Origin: Actinomadura darangshiensis
GTDB lineage: Bacteria > Actinomycetota > Actinomycetes > Streptosporangiales > Streptosporangiaceae
Direction: 5' to 3'
Length of the DNA: 55,822 nt
Assembly (NCBI RefSeq): GCF_004349235.1
Contig: NZ_SMKY01000027.1
Coordinates: 1 to 55,822, forward strand
Numbering within the stretch: the first letter of the stretch is position 1; every line of letters starts with the position of its first letter. Shown piece after piece: positions 17,253-25,868 of this stretch. The notes under the pieces were generated by a model. It was not told the DNA's origin. It made no database searches and worked only from the letters and a program-made list of their open reading frames with translations. The translations under genes were made by a program, and so were the position numbers.

Positions 17253-18251
17253 TCACCTGGCGCGGTGGGTGCCGCGCAGGACGAGCACGGGCGGGAAGAC
17301 CAGCCGGCGGTTGCCGTCGAGCCCGTCGGCGCCTTCGATCCGCTCGACCAGCAGCCCCGCCGCGGCCGTGGCCATCGCGTTCAGGTCGTAGCGGACGGTG
17401 GAGAGGTCGAAGGACTCCCACCCGGCCATCGGCAGGTCGTCGAAGCCGATCAGGGTGAGGTCGTCCGGCACCCGTACCCCGTCCCGCATGGCGGCGTTGA
17501 GGGCGCCGATGGCGATCACGTCGTTGCCGCAGAAGACCGCGGTGGGCGCCGGCCGCTGGCTCAGCAGAGCGGCGAGGTTGCCGTATCCGGTCTCGAAGCC
17601 GAAGGGCCCGCGCCGGACCCGCCCGGCGGGCAGCCCGATGCCCGCCTCCGCGAGCGCGTACCGGAACCCCAGCTCCCGGTCGCGTCCGGTCGTCGTGCTC
17701 TGCGGCCCGGCGATGATGGCGATGTCGCGGTGGCCGAGGCGGACGAGTTCCTCGGCCACCACGCGGCCGCCCGCCTCGTTGTCGACGACGGCCGCGTCGT
17801 TGCCCGCGCCGGCCGCCTCGCGGTTGAGGAAGACGAAGGGCATTCCCCGCCGGCTGAGCTCGCCGGGCAGGGCGGTGTCGACGGTGGCGGTCGCCAGCAC
17901 GACGCCGTCGATCGACCGGTCGAGCAGGCGCTCGTCCGCGGCGGCCGACTCGGACCGCTCGGCGAACAGCATCATCCGGTAGCCGCGCCGCTCGAGTTCG
18001 TCGTGGAGCGGGCCGATCAGGTGGGGGTAGAACGGGTTGGTCAGGTCCGTGACCATGACGCCGACCCGCTTGGTCGTCCGTGTCGACAGGCTCCGGCCGG
18101 CTTCGCTGGGGACGTAGCCCAGCGCGGTCGCGGCCTGGACGACACGCTGGCGCGTCGCCTCCGACACGCGCTTGTCGCCGCGCAGGGCGCGCGAGACCGT
18201 CGGCTGCGACACCCCGGCCAGCCGCGCCACGTCGTGGCTCGTGATCGCCAT
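17253..18251 (-). CDS. LacI-family transcriptional repressor
   Basis: This is a 332-residue LacI/GalR protein. The HTH is ITSHDVARLAGVSQPTVSRA, the hinge helix follows at about residues 45-57, and then comes the type-I periplasmic-binding fold (RVGVMVTDLTNPFYPHLIG, GVVLATATVDTALPGELSRR, DDLTLIGFDDLPMAGWES). This last part is typical of sugar- or nucleoside-responsive members. Its promoter faces the bicupin operon. The palindromic core ATACGTAT with a central CG occurs at four promoters in this island, and a one-mismatch version (ATACGGAT) lies upstream of this gene. I infer that it represses both M20/SnoaL modules, the bicupin-aldolase operon and the ABC importer. Confidence 0.85.
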   Translation of the reverse strand: MAITSHDVARLAGVSQPTVSRALRGDKRVSEATRQRVVQAATALGYVPSEAGRSLSTRTTKRVGVMVTDLTNPFYPHLIGPLHDELERRGYRMMLFAERSESAAADERLLDRSIDGVVLATATVDTALPGELSRRGMPFVFLNREAAGAGNDAAVVDNEAGGRVVAEELVRLGHRDIAIIAGPQSTTTGRDRELGFRYALAEAGIGLPAGRVRRGPFGFETGYGNLAALLSQRPAPTAVFCGNDVIAIGALNAAMRDGVRVPDDLTLIGFDDLPMAGWESFDLSTVRYDLNAMATAAAGLLVERIEGADGLDGNRRLVFPPVLVLRGTHRAR

Positions 18252-18289
18252 GCGGTCTCCCCACCCCCTTGACCCGATCTCCCGTGTGT

Positions 18290-18297
18290 ATACGGAT
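18290..18297. promoter_or_regulatory. Degenerate LacI box upstream of the lacI-type gene
   Basis: ATACGGAT differs by one base from the ATACGTAT core. It lies 38 nt upstream of the LacI-family start codon, so weak autoregulation is possible. Confidence 0.35.
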
Positions 18298-18401
18298 CAT
18301 AGTCATTTGAGCGCCCTGCGGACCCCGCGCAGAACGGAGAAATCCCCTAGCCGGTCGATGGATCCGACCTTGACAGGAAGGACTCCCCTCTGATGATGTG
18401 C

Positions 18402-18412
18402 ATACGTATGTC
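18402..18412. promoter_or_regulatory. LacI-type box B (ATACGTATGTC)
   Basis: This exact copy of the 11-bp box lies 25 nt upstream of the bicupin gene start. The preceding base makes CATACGTATG a perfect 10-bp palindrome. It would control the bicupin, hydrolase, HisD-like, SDR and aldolase operon. Confidence 0.7.
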
Positions 18413-18437
18413 AATCTAGGACGGGAGCAGTGTGACC

Positions 18438-19571
18438 ATGGCCCAAGCACCGCTGAGCGAGGACGAGGTCCGGCGCCGCACCATCCGGCGTGCCGACTTC
18501 GTCTCCTGCGACCAGGCGTTCATCGACTGCCGGACGCCCGGCTCCGACCAGAAGCAGAACTACGCCATGATCGGCCCCGGCGTCAGCCAGAGCTCCGGGC
18601 AGTTCGTCAACCTCCGCGAGCCGCACGGGTTCAACATCGGCGCCGCGGCCATGCCGAACGGCGTGACCAACAACCTGCACCTGCATTTCACCGCGGAGGT
18701 CTTCCTGTGCTTCCGCGGTGAGTACCTGCTGCGCTGGGGGGCCGACGGAACCGACGGCGAGCTGCGGCTGCGCGAAGGCGAGGTCGCCTCAATCCCCAGC
18801 TGGACCTTCCGCGGATTCACCAACGTCGGTCCCGATGACGGATGGCTCTTCACCGTGCTGGGACGGGACGCCACCGGCGGGATCATCTGGGCTCCGTCCG
18901 TGCTTCGCGAGGCCGCGGGCCACGGCCTGTACCTCACCTCCGGCAACCAACTGGTCGACACGGTCGCGGGGGACGTCCTGCCCCCCGAGGACGAACTGAT
19001 CCCCCCGCTGACCGCGGAGCAGATCGCACAACTTCGCGTCTACTCCGCCGAGGAGATGCGCGACCGCGTCGCGGGCCGCGAGGATCTGAGCTGGAGCGAC
19101 ACCCCTTTCCTGGACAGCCGCCTGCCGGGTGGCGGCGCCCGCCTGGCCTGCGTGATCGGGTACGGGCTCACGCAGGACAGGTTCCAGCACCCCGTGATCG
19201 GCAATCCCCACGGCCACACGATCGCCTGGCTGAGCGGCCTGCCCGGCCAGGGAGTGTCGCGCCACCGGCACGGCGCCTCCCAGGTGCTCCTGGCCCGGGA
19301 CGGCGAGTGGGAGGTGACGCTGAACGCCCCGGGCGAAGAGGTGAGCGTCCGGCTGGGACCGTGGGACATGCTCTCGGTTCCGCCTGGCGCCTGGCGGAGG
19401 ATCCGCAGCACCGGCGCGCAGGACGCGTCGATGGTCCTGATCACCGGAGGCGACGGGCGGGTCTGCCCGGAATGGGCACCGGAGGTCGTCGACGAGGCGG
19501 CCGCCGCCGGTGTCGCCGTCGACCACGACGGCTACCTCGGCTCGGCGGCACTGGTTCCGGGACCTCGATGA
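18438..19571 (+). CDS. Bicupin-domain protein
   Basis: This protein of about 377 residues has two cupin barrels. The first (around residues 55-140) carries HLHFTAEVF and GEVASIPSWTFRGFTN, matching cupin motifs 1 and 2 with two His and one Glu as metal ligands. The second (around residues 245-330) has SRHRHGASQVLLARDGEWEV and LGPWDMLSVPPGAWRRI. The layout resembles gentisate-type dioxygenases and bicupin isomerases, but the sequence does not decide between them. An ATG at 18438 with GGGAG upstream was chosen over nearby GTGs. It is the first gene after LacI box B and overlaps the next gene by 4 nt. It probably acts on an early intermediate of the island pathway. Confidence 0.75.
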   Translation: MAQAPLSEDEVRRRTIRRADFVSCDQAFIDCRTPGSDQKQNYAMIGPGVSQSSGQFVNLREPHGFNIGAAAMPNGVTNNLHLHFTAEVFLCFRGEYLLRWGADGTDGELRLREGEVASIPSWTFRGFTNVGPDDGWLFTVLGRDATGGIIWAPSVLREAAGHGLYLTSGNQLVDTVAGDVLPPEDELIPPLTAEQIAQLRVYSAEEMRDRVAGREDLSWSDTPFLDSRLPGGGARLACVIGYGLTQDRFQHPVIGNPHGHTIAWLSGLPGQGVSRHRHGASQVLLARDGEWEVTLNAPGEEVSVRLGPWDMLSVPPGAWRRIRSTGAQDASMVLITGGDGRVCPEWAPEVVDEAAAAGVAVDHDGYLGSAALVPGPR

Positions 19572-20266
19572 CACCGGCGCCCGCGGCCGTGCTCGTGCCC
19601 GGCATGCTCTGCGACGACGATCTCTGGACCGGCGTGGCGGACCGGCTCGGTACGACGGCGCTGACCGCCGCCATCACCGCGCCGACGATCGCGGAGATGG
19701 CCGCGCAGGTGCTGTCCGCCACGGCCGGGCCGTTCGCGCTGATCGGGCTCAGCCTCGGCGCGATCGTCGGATTCGAGGTCCTGCGGATCGCTCCCGAACG
19801 CGTCAGGGCCTTCTGCGCGATCTCGACCAACGCGGCCGCGCCGACTCCCGCGCAGCTGGACGGTTGGCGGGCGGCGGCGGGACGGCTCGAACGCGGCAAG
19901 TTCGAGCAGGCCGTCCAGGAAGACATCCTTCCGGCGATGTACTCCCCCGGCGCCCTGGACGCGCTGGCCGGGCGGTTCACGGACATGGCGCGGCGGGTCG
20001 GTCCCGCGCGGCTGCGCGCGCAACTGGCCGCCCAGGCGACGCGCACCGATGCCTTCCCCGTCCTGGAAGCAGCACGCTGCCCGGCGCTGGTGATGTGCGG
20101 CGACGCCGACGCGCTCTGCCCCGTCGACTTCCACCGGCGCATCGCGGCCGCCGTCCCCCGCGGCCGTCTGCGGGTGGTGCCGGGCGCCGGCCACCTGCTC
20201 CCCATGGAACGTCCACGCGAGACATCAGAACTCCTCCGCACGTGGTTGGCGGCGGCCGCCGCCTGA
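19568..20266 (+). CDS. Small alpha/beta-fold hydrolase
   Basis: This 232-residue alpha/beta hydrolase has the nucleophile elbow GLSLG, the acid region ALVMCGDADALCP and the catalytic-His region GAGHLLPMERP. It is compact, with a lid of about 60 residues. It resembles lactonase-like members of the family, such as 3-oxoadipate enol-lactonase relatives. The ATG overlaps the stop of the bicupin gene (ATGA), so the two are translationally coupled. A lactone- or ester-hydrolysis step in the pathway is plausible. Confidence 0.8.
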   Translation: MTPAPAAVLVPGMLCDDDLWTGVADRLGTTALTAAITAPTIAEMAAQVLSATAGPFALIGLSLGAIVGFEVLRIAPERVRAFCAISTNAAAPTPAQLDGWRAAAGRLERGKFEQAVQEDILPAMYSPGALDALAGRFTDMARRVGPARLRAQLAAQATRTDAFPVLEAARCPALVMCGDADALCPVDFHRRIAAAVPRGRLRVVPGAGHLLPMERPRETSELLRTWLAAAAA

Positions 20267-20328
20267 GAACCGGCCATGACGGGCCGCGTCCCCACCCATT
20301 CAGCAGATCCGTCCATTTGGAAGGTGCA

Positions 20329-21654
20329 ATGACGTACGCACTCAAGAAGCCGATGCCCAAGGAGCAGGTCGCCCAAGACCTCAGCGAGGTTCGCGACCGA
20401 GTGACGACGATCATCGCTGACGTCCGCGAACGCGGTGACGCCGCCGTGCGCGACCACTCGGAAAGGTTCGATCGCTGGTCGCCCGATTCGTTCCGGCTGC
20501 CCGGGGAGGAGATCGAGCGGATCGTCGCCGGCGTGCCGCGGCAGGTTCTGGACGACATCGCGTTCGTCCAGGATCAGGTGCGCGGATTCGCGCAGCGGCA
20601 GCGCGACTCGATGGCCGATTTCGAGGCCGAGACGCTGCCCGGCGTGCGGCTCGGCCAGCGGCACATTCCCGTCGCGGCCGCCGGTGCGTACGTCCCCGGC
20701 GGCCGCTACCCGCTCACCGCGTCCGCCCACATGACGGTCGTGACCGCCAAGGTGGCCGGTGTGCCGCGGGTCTCGGCCTGCACACCGCCGATCCGCGGCG
20801 AGGTGCCGGCGGCGACCGTCGCGGCCATGCACATGGCCGGGGCCGACGAGATCTACATGCTGGGCGGAGTCCAGGCGGTGGCGGCCATGGCGATCGGCAC
20901 CGAGACGATCGGCCGTGTCAACCTGATCGCCGGTCCGGGCAACGCCTACGTGGCCGAAGCGAAGCGGCAGCTGTTCGGCGAGGTCGGCATCGACCTGTTC
21001 GCCGGGCCGACCGAGATCCTGGTCATCGCGGACGAGACCGCCGACCCGTTCGTGACCGCGGTGGACCTGCTGTCCCAGGCCGAGCACGGCCCGGACTCCC
21101 CCGCCGTTCTCGTCACCACCTCGGAACGGTTCGGCCGCACGGTGATGGAGCACATCGACCGGCTCCTGCCGGGGATGCCCACCCGCGACTTCGCCGCCCC
21201 GGCCTGGCGCGACCACGGCGAGGTCGTCGTGACCGGCTCGGTGGACGAGGCGTTCGCGGTCGCCGACACCTACGCGTCCGAGCACGTCCAGGTGCTCACC
21301 GCCGAGCCCCGGCGGGCGCTGGAGCGGATGCGCGACTACGGCGCACTGTTCCTCGGAGCCGGTACGTGCGTCTCCTACGGCGACAAGGTCATCGGCACCA
21401 ACCACGTGCTGCCCACGCGGGGGGCGGCGCGGTACACCGGCGGGCTGTGGGTCGGCAAGTACCTCAAGACCGTCACCTACCAGGAGGTGACCGATCCCGC
21501 GGCGAGCGCACGGCTCGGAGAGGTGTGCGGCCGCGCGGCGAGGGTCGAACTGTTCGAAGGACACGCCAGGTCCGGCGATGTACGGGCCGCGGCGCACAGC
21601 GGAACCGCGCTGCCGTGGCGGGACGGCGATGCGCTCGAACGGCCGCTGGCATGA
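20329..21654 (+). CDS. HisD-like dehydrogenase, probably catabolic
   Basis: This 441-residue protein is of the histidinol dehydrogenase family, which oxidises an alcohol to an acid in two NAD-linked steps. The zinc and catalytic signatures are present: LLSQAEHGPDSPAVLVT with Gln and His, the ASEHVQVLT Glu-His pair and SYGDKVIGTNHVLPTRG with Asp. It lies in a catabolic operon without other his genes. GGLWVGKYLKTVTYQEV resembles the C-terminal region of sulfopropanediol dehydrogenase (HpsN)-type enzymes more than HisD proper. The ATG at 20329 has GGAAGG upstream. The next gene overlaps by 4 nt. The substrate may be a 1,2-diol or hydroxymethyl compound; this is inference. Confidence 0.85.
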   Translation: MTYALKKPMPKEQVAQDLSEVRDRVTTIIADVRERGDAAVRDHSERFDRWSPDSFRLPGEEIERIVAGVPRQVLDDIAFVQDQVRGFAQRQRDSMADFEAETLPGVRLGQRHIPVAAAGAYVPGGRYPLTASAHMTVVTAKVAGVPRVSACTPPIRGEVPAATVAAMHMAGADEIYMLGGVQAVAAMAIGTETIGRVNLIAGPGNAYVAEAKRQLFGEVGIDLFAGPTEILVIADETADPFVTAVDLLSQAEHGPDSPAVLVTTSERFGRTVMEHIDRLLPGMPTRDFAAPAWRDHGEVVVTGSVDEAFAVADTYASEHVQVLTAEPRRALERMRDYGALFLGAGTCVSYGDKVIGTNHVLPTRGAARYTGGLWVGKYLKTVTYQEVTDPAASARLGEVCGRAARVELFEGHARSGDVRAAAHSGTALPWRDGDALERPLA

Positions 21655-22415
21655 CCGCCGGGGTGGCGGGCCGCACCGCGCTCGTGACGGGAGGCGGCAG
21701 CGGTCTCGGCGCGGCGATGGCCGTCGCGCTCGCCGATGCGGGCGCGCGCGTGGTCGCCGTGGGACGGGACCGTCCCCGGCTGGAGGATGTCGTGGCCTCG
21801 CTCGCGGTCCCCGGCTGCGCGGCCGTGTGCGATGTCTCCGACGCGGAGAGCGTCAGGGACCTTGCCGCTGAACTGGCCGACGAGGAGATCTCGATCCTGG
21901 TCAACAACGCCGGCGTGCCAGGGCCGGTCCAGACTCTGGTGGGCATAGAGCCCGCGGAGTGGGACGCGGTCTTCGACGTCAACGTCCGTGGCGTCTACCT
22001 GATGTGCAGGGCGTTCCTGCCGGCCATGCTCGAACGCGGAACCGGCGACGTGGTCAACGTGGCCTCCGTGAGCGGCAAGCGGCCGCTGCCGGGCCGCACG
22101 CCGTACTGCGCCTCGAAGATGGCCGTGATCGGGTTGACGGCGACGCTCGCCGCCGAGGCCGGCCCGCACGGCGTCAACGTCAACACCCTGTCGCCCGGCC
22201 CGGTGGCGGGGCCGCGGATGGAACGCAACTTCCGGCTTGAGGCCGAACGCACCGGGGTGGACTACGCGGAGGCCGAACGGGCCTTCGTGTCCCGTGCCGC
22301 GCTCGGCAGGATGGTCACCGCCCAGGAGGTGGGTTCGGCTCTGGTCGCCATGCTGGGGATGCCTGGACTGTGCGCCGCCGACATCGACCTGTCCGCGGGG
22401 ATGGTGGCCCGATGA
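21651..22415 (+). CDS. Short-chain dehydrogenase/reductase (SDR)
   Basis: This 254-residue classical SDR has TGGGSGLG at the nucleotide site, NNAG, the catalytic Ser in NVASVSGKR and YCASK (YxxxK). The C-terminal part (SPGPVAGPRMERNF) resembles 3-oxoacyl-reductase-like and sugar-alcohol members. It overlaps the HisD-like gene upstream and the aldolase gene downstream by 4 nt each. It is therefore an integral step of the LacI-box-B operon, likely oxidising a hydroxy intermediate before aldol cleavage. Confidence 0.85.
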   Translation: MTAGVAGRTALVTGGGSGLGAAMAVALADAGARVVAVGRDRPRLEDVVASLAVPGCAAVCDVSDAESVRDLAAELADEEISILVNNAGVPGPVQTLVGIEPAEWDAVFDVNVRGVYLMCRAFLPAMLERGTGDVVNVASVSGKRPLPGRTPYCASKMAVIGLTATLAAEAGPHGVNVNTLSPGPVAGPRMERNFRLEAERTGVDYAEAERAFVSRAALGRMVTAQEVGSALVAMLGMPGLCAADIDLSAGMVAR

Positions 22416-23149
22416 GGCGGCTGCGAGCACGCGTCCGGGCCGGCGAGACCCTCCTCGGCGGGCTGCTGCGGATGCCCGGCGAGATGCTGGTGGAACTGTC
22501 CGGCGTGGCGGGCCTCGACTACGTGGTCATCGACTGCGAGCACGGCCCCGCCGACCTGGTCCACCTCCAGCACCACATCGTGGCGGCCGAGGCCCGCGGT
22601 CTCGATGTGCTCGTCCGGGTCGCGCCGGACGATCCCGACCTGGTCCTGCGCGTGCTGGACCTGGGCGCCGCCGGCATCATCGTCCCCCATGTGGACACGG
22701 CCGGCGATGCGCGCCGCGCCGTGGCCGCGGCGCACTACCCGCCGCTCGGCGGGCGCGGGTTCGCCACCTACAGCAGAGCCGGCCGCTACGGCTCGGCGAC
22801 GATCAAGGGGCATCTGGCGGAGGCGGCCGAGACCACGCTCGTGGTCGTCATGCTGGAATCCCCGGCGGGCTGCGCGAACGCGGCGGAGATCCTCGCCGTC
22901 GAGGGCGTGGACGCGGTCATGCCCGGTCCCGCGGACCTGTCGGTGGCGATGGGCCTCACCGGCGGCCCGTCCGAGCCCGCCGTGCGGGAGGCGATCCAGG
23001 CGGTGCGCGCCGCGGCGGCCGCGGCCGGCCGGGCGCAGATGACGATCGTCGGCGGCGCCCCCCAGGCCGCCGCCGCCCCGCCGGGCCTCATCGTCTACAA
23101 CCTCGCGCACGTCCTGCTGACCACGTTCCGCGGCCTGAACGTCCGCTGA
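22412..23149 (+). CDS. HpcH/HpaI-type class II aldolase
   Basis: This 245-residue TIM-barrel aldolase of the HpcH/HpaI/CitE group has the metal-binding Glu in VVMLESPAGCANAAEI and the metal-binding Asp in VDAVMPGPADLSVAMGL. The N-terminal VVIDCEHGPADL (active-site His) and GAAGIIVPHVDTA also fit. Such enzymes split 2-keto-4-hydroxy acids into pyruvate and an aldehyde (or glyoxylate). It is the last gene of the bicupin operon, so its cleavage is probably the terminal step that feeds central metabolism. A strong hairpin terminator follows. Confidence 0.85.
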   Translation: MRRLRARVRAGETLLGGLLRMPGEMLVELSGVAGLDYVVIDCEHGPADLVHLQHHIVAAEARGLDVLVRVAPDDPDLVLRVLDLGAAGIIVPHVDTAGDARRAVAAAHYPPLGGRGFATYSRAGRYGSATIKGHLAEAAETTLVVVMLESPAGCANAAEILAVEGVDAVMPGPADLSVAMGLTGGPSEPAVREAIQAVRAAAAAAGRAQMTIVGGAPQAAAAPPGLIVYNLAHVLLTTFRGLNVR

Positions 23150-23170
23150 GCGCGCGGCGCCGGACCGCGA

Positions 23171-23205
23171 AGAATCCCGGCCCGCCGACGGCGGGCCGGG
23201 ATTCT
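23171..23205. terminator. Strong bidirectional hairpin between convergent genes
   Basis: A 16-bp perfect stem begins AGAATCCCGGCCCGCC, with loop GAC (23187-23189) and the exact complement through 23205. It separates the aldolase operon (ends 23149) from the convergent SnoaL copy 2 gene (ends 23221) and can terminate both. Confidence 0.8.
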
Positions 23206-23220
23206 CGTGTCTCCGGACGG

Positions 23221-24351
23221 TCAGGACTCCTGGAAGGGTTCGTCGCGGTAGATCTGCTGCATCAGCGCGAACTCGTTGAACATCATCCATTCCTCCTGGA
23301 TGAGGCCGCCCCTGATGCGCTGCTGGCAGATGCCCCAGATGTAGACGTGCCGGCCGGTCGGGGGGCCGTAGATGCCGTGGCCCCGGTGGGTGCCGACCGC
23401 GCTCCAGCGGACCGACGTCAGATAGCCGTCGGCCTCGTTCCCCATGTAGTAGACGTCGTCGACCGAGAACGCCATGTCCGGGAACATGGCGATCATGGAC
23501 AGGAGGAAGGACTTGTACTCGCCGCGTCCGTAGTAGGTGCGCCCGGACGGGCCGTGGTACCGCAGGCTCGGCGAATAGGCGTCGTCCACGCGCCCGATGT
23601 CGCGCCAGTTCCACACGTAGTGGTACATCCGTCGCAGGAACGGCTCGACCGCGAAATCGTCCCGGGGAAGGTCGGGCAGGTGCGGCGGCTTGCCCTGCCC
23701 GAGGACGCGTTCCGCCTCGCCGGAGCGCGGGTCCATCAGCGCGTCGAGGGCCGCGGCCTGGTTGCCCATCTCCCGGGCCTTCGCCCGCAGATCGAACCCC
23801 AGCTGCGCCAGCATGCTGGAGTTGTTGTAGATCACGTGCTCCTCGAAGATCTCGTTCTCGAGGGCCACGCAGTTGGCGATGCACCAGACGACGATCCGGC
23901 GTCCCGTCGGCGGACCGTACTTGGAGTAGCCGGTGTTGTGGCCGACGATGACCGTCCGGTGCGAGGTGTGGAAGCCGGTGACGTCGTCGCCCGCCCAGAC
24001 GACCTCGTCCGCGTACAGCCGCACGTCGGGGAAGGCGTTGATCGTGTGCACCGTGTCCGCGACGATCTTGTCCCGCCCGTACTGCAGCCCCGAGTCGTCG
24101 GTGACACGGGCGTTGTGGCGGTAGGTGTCGTAGATGTAGCCGATGTTCTTGTCTTCCCAGATCCGGTGGGTGATCCGGACGATGTAGTCGACGATGTCGG
24201 CGTACTGCTCCTCGAACCCCCGCATGCTCTGGCGCCGCTCGGCCGGCGGCCCGGCCAGCATCCGCTCGGTGCCGCCCTTCTCCCCGAGCGAGATCTCGAA
24301 CCCGGTGGGCATCTCCCGTCCGGCCCCGTACGGGTTGATCAGTTCCGTCAT
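23221..24351 (-). CDS. Double SnoaL-like (NTF2-fold) protein, copy 2
   Basis: This 376-residue protein has two NTF2/SnoaL-like domains (about residues 35-180 and 220-365). The first carries THRIWEDKNIGYIYDTY and YGPPTGRRIVVWCIANCVAL. The second carries HYVWNWRDIGRVDDAYSPS, YGPPTGRHVYIWGI and LIQEEWMMFNEFALM. The repeated YGPPTGR/I-W pattern shows internal duplication. It follows the M20-like copy 2 gene by 58 nt. Copy 1 (11384-12298) follows M20 copy 1 in the same order, so the pair is a duplicated module. Copy 2 is longer at its N-terminus and in the linker. The role is unknown; an isomerase, hydratase or cyclase in the island pathway is possible. Confidence 0.75.
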   Translation of the reverse strand: MTELINPYGAGREMPTGFEISLGEKGGTERMLAGPPAERRQSMRGFEEQYADIVDYIVRITHRIWEDKNIGYIYDTYRHNARVTDDSGLQYGRDKIVADTVHTINAFPDVRLYADEVVWAGDDVTGFHTSHRTVIVGHNTGYSKYGPPTGRRIVVWCIANCVALENEIFEEHVIYNNSSMLAQLGFDLRAKAREMGNQAAALDALMDPRSGEAERVLGQGKPPHLPDLPRDDFAVEPFLRRMYHYVWNWRDIGRVDDAYSPSLRYHGPSGRTYYGRGEYKSFLLSMIAMFPDMAFSVDDVYYMGNEADGYLTSVRWSAVGTHRGHGIYGPPTGRHVYIWGICQQRIRGGLIQEEWMMFNEFALMQQIYRDEPFQES

Positions 24352-24409
24352 CGGAAAACCTTCGTGTCGGCCGGTGCGTGCGAGGCACCGGGGTCTTCGG
24401 TCGTATGGG

Positions 24410-25855
24410 TCACGCGGCGGACCACGCGTGCAGGTAGCTGACGGTGAAGTGCATCAGCCGGCCGATGGCGTCGAGCCGGATGAACTCGTTCGGGGCATGG
24501 GGGCGCTCCCCTTCGCCCAGGCCGGCGAAACTGAACGGGATCTCGCCGAGGGACTGGAAGAGCGACGCGGGGCAGCAGCCGTTGTACATGGGCCATACCT
24601 CGGTGGCGACTCCGTACTCGGCGGCCGCGTCGGCGGCCGAGGTGAGCAGCGGGTCGCCGCGTGCCGTGCGGGCCGCCGGATACCCCCGGCTGCCGACGAG
24701 CCGCACGTTCTCGAATCCGCGCCGGTCCAGGTGGGCGCGGATGAGCCCGGCGATCTCGAGGTGGTCGGTCCCCTTCGGGAAGCGGATATCGATCTTCGCT
24801 CCCGCCCGGCCCGGCAGCATGGAGTAGAACGACTCCCCCTCGTACCCCCCGGACATCCCCTGGATGTTCGCGTTCAACCCGAACATGAACTGCTCGAAGA
24901 GCCGGTCGAGCGAGGCACCGCCCCGCATGCGGGCGACGCCGAGCGTGCGCAGCATGGCCGCCTCGACCGACGGATCCGCGCGGACCTGCCGGACGAGTTC
25001 CTGGGCGTCCTTCAGGTCCTCGGCGCTGAGGTCGAACTCCAGGTCCCCGGCCCCGTCGACGACCAGCTTGTTGTCCGCGTCGATGAGGGACGCCAGCGCC
25101 CGGACCACCTGGATCATCGGCGCGTCGATCCACGCGGAATGGCCGGCCCACAGATGGTTGCCGTCGACCGTGCCGCCCCATGCCCCGCCGTCGCAGCGCA
25201 GCTCGGTCCACAGCCCGCCCTTGAAGCCGCGCAGCGTGAGCATGGAGTCGCCCGACTGGTACATGCACGGCAGCCACGCGCCGTCCGCGCCCGCCAGCAG
25301 ATCGCGGTGCGCCTCCACGAACGCGGGGAGGTTCGGGCTGCCGATCTCCTCCTCGCCCTCGATGACGAAGACCAGGTTGCAGGGCACGTCGCCTTCCACC
25401 CGCAGCATGCGCTGGATGGCGAACAGCGCGCTGAGGGTCGGCCCGCGGTGGTTGTGCGCGGCCCGGCTCACGATCACCGGGCCGATGGCCGGATCCAGCC
25501 CGATCGTTGCGGACTCGACGATCCGGGCGCCCAGCGGGTCGACGGCCCACTCGTCCTCGATCGTGGGCGTCATGTCGTAGAGGCCGTAGAGGATGAGCGT
25601 CTTCGCACCGGGCCGCCGCGATCGGAGCGTCCCGAACACGACGGGGTTCCCCGCGGTGTCGATCAGCCGTGCGTCCGCGGCGCCGATCTCGCGCAGGTAC
25701 GCCAGGGTCGCCAGCGCCGAGCCCTCAATGCCCTCCCCCGACGCGGAGAAGCCGGGGATGCGCAGGTAGCGGCGGATCTCCTCGACGCACGCCTCCTCCT
25801 CCCGCTCGATGGTGTCGTGGACCGCCGCGTGCGCCGCACGGAGCTCTCCAACCAT
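24410..25855 (-). CDS. M20-like hydrolase with altered metal site, copy 2
   Basis: This 481-residue paralogue of the gene at 12393-13859 has the same domain order and the same departures from M20. GHxD has become GLYD (Leu92). GRGxxDxKG has become SRAAHNHRG, with Asn135 in place of the bridging Asp and Arg in place of the Lys. The third metal-ligand region reads WLPCM. The glutamates of EGEEEIGSPNLPAF (residues 166-178) and the late His (ERPHAPNEFI) are kept. Shared changes in both copies argue that they are functional and not decay. The ATG has an AGAGGAGG ribosome site, and LacI box C lies 13 nt upstream of the start. Confidence 0.8.
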   Translation of the reverse strand: MVGELRAAHAAVHDTIEREEEACVEEIRRYLRIPGFSASGEGIEGSALATLAYLREIGAADARLIDTAGNPVVFGTLRSRRPGAKTLILYGLYDMTPTIEDEWAVDPLGARIVESATIGLDPAIGPVIVSRAAHNHRGPTLSALFAIQRMLRVEGDVPCNLVFVIEGEEEIGSPNLPAFVEAHRDLLAGADGAWLPCMYQSGDSMLTLRGFKGGLWTELRCDGGAWGGTVDGNHLWAGHSAWIDAPMIQVVRALASLIDADNKLVVDGAGDLEFDLSAEDLKDAQELVRQVRADPSVEAAMLRTLGVARMRGGASLDRLFEQFMFGLNANIQGMSGGYEGESFYSMLPGRAGAKIDIRFPKGTDHLEIAGLIRAHLDRRGFENVRLVGSRGYPAARTARGDPLLTSAADAAAEYGVATEVWPMYNGCCPASLFQSLGEIPFSFAGLGEGERPHAPNEFIRLDAIGRLMHFTVSYLHAWSAA

Positions 25856-25868
25856 GATCCTCCTCTAC

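Noticed and set aside
20329..21654. hisD of histidine biosynthesis
   Set aside because: No other his gene is near. The gene is translationally coupled to an SDR and aldolase, and parts resemble the catabolic branch of the family.
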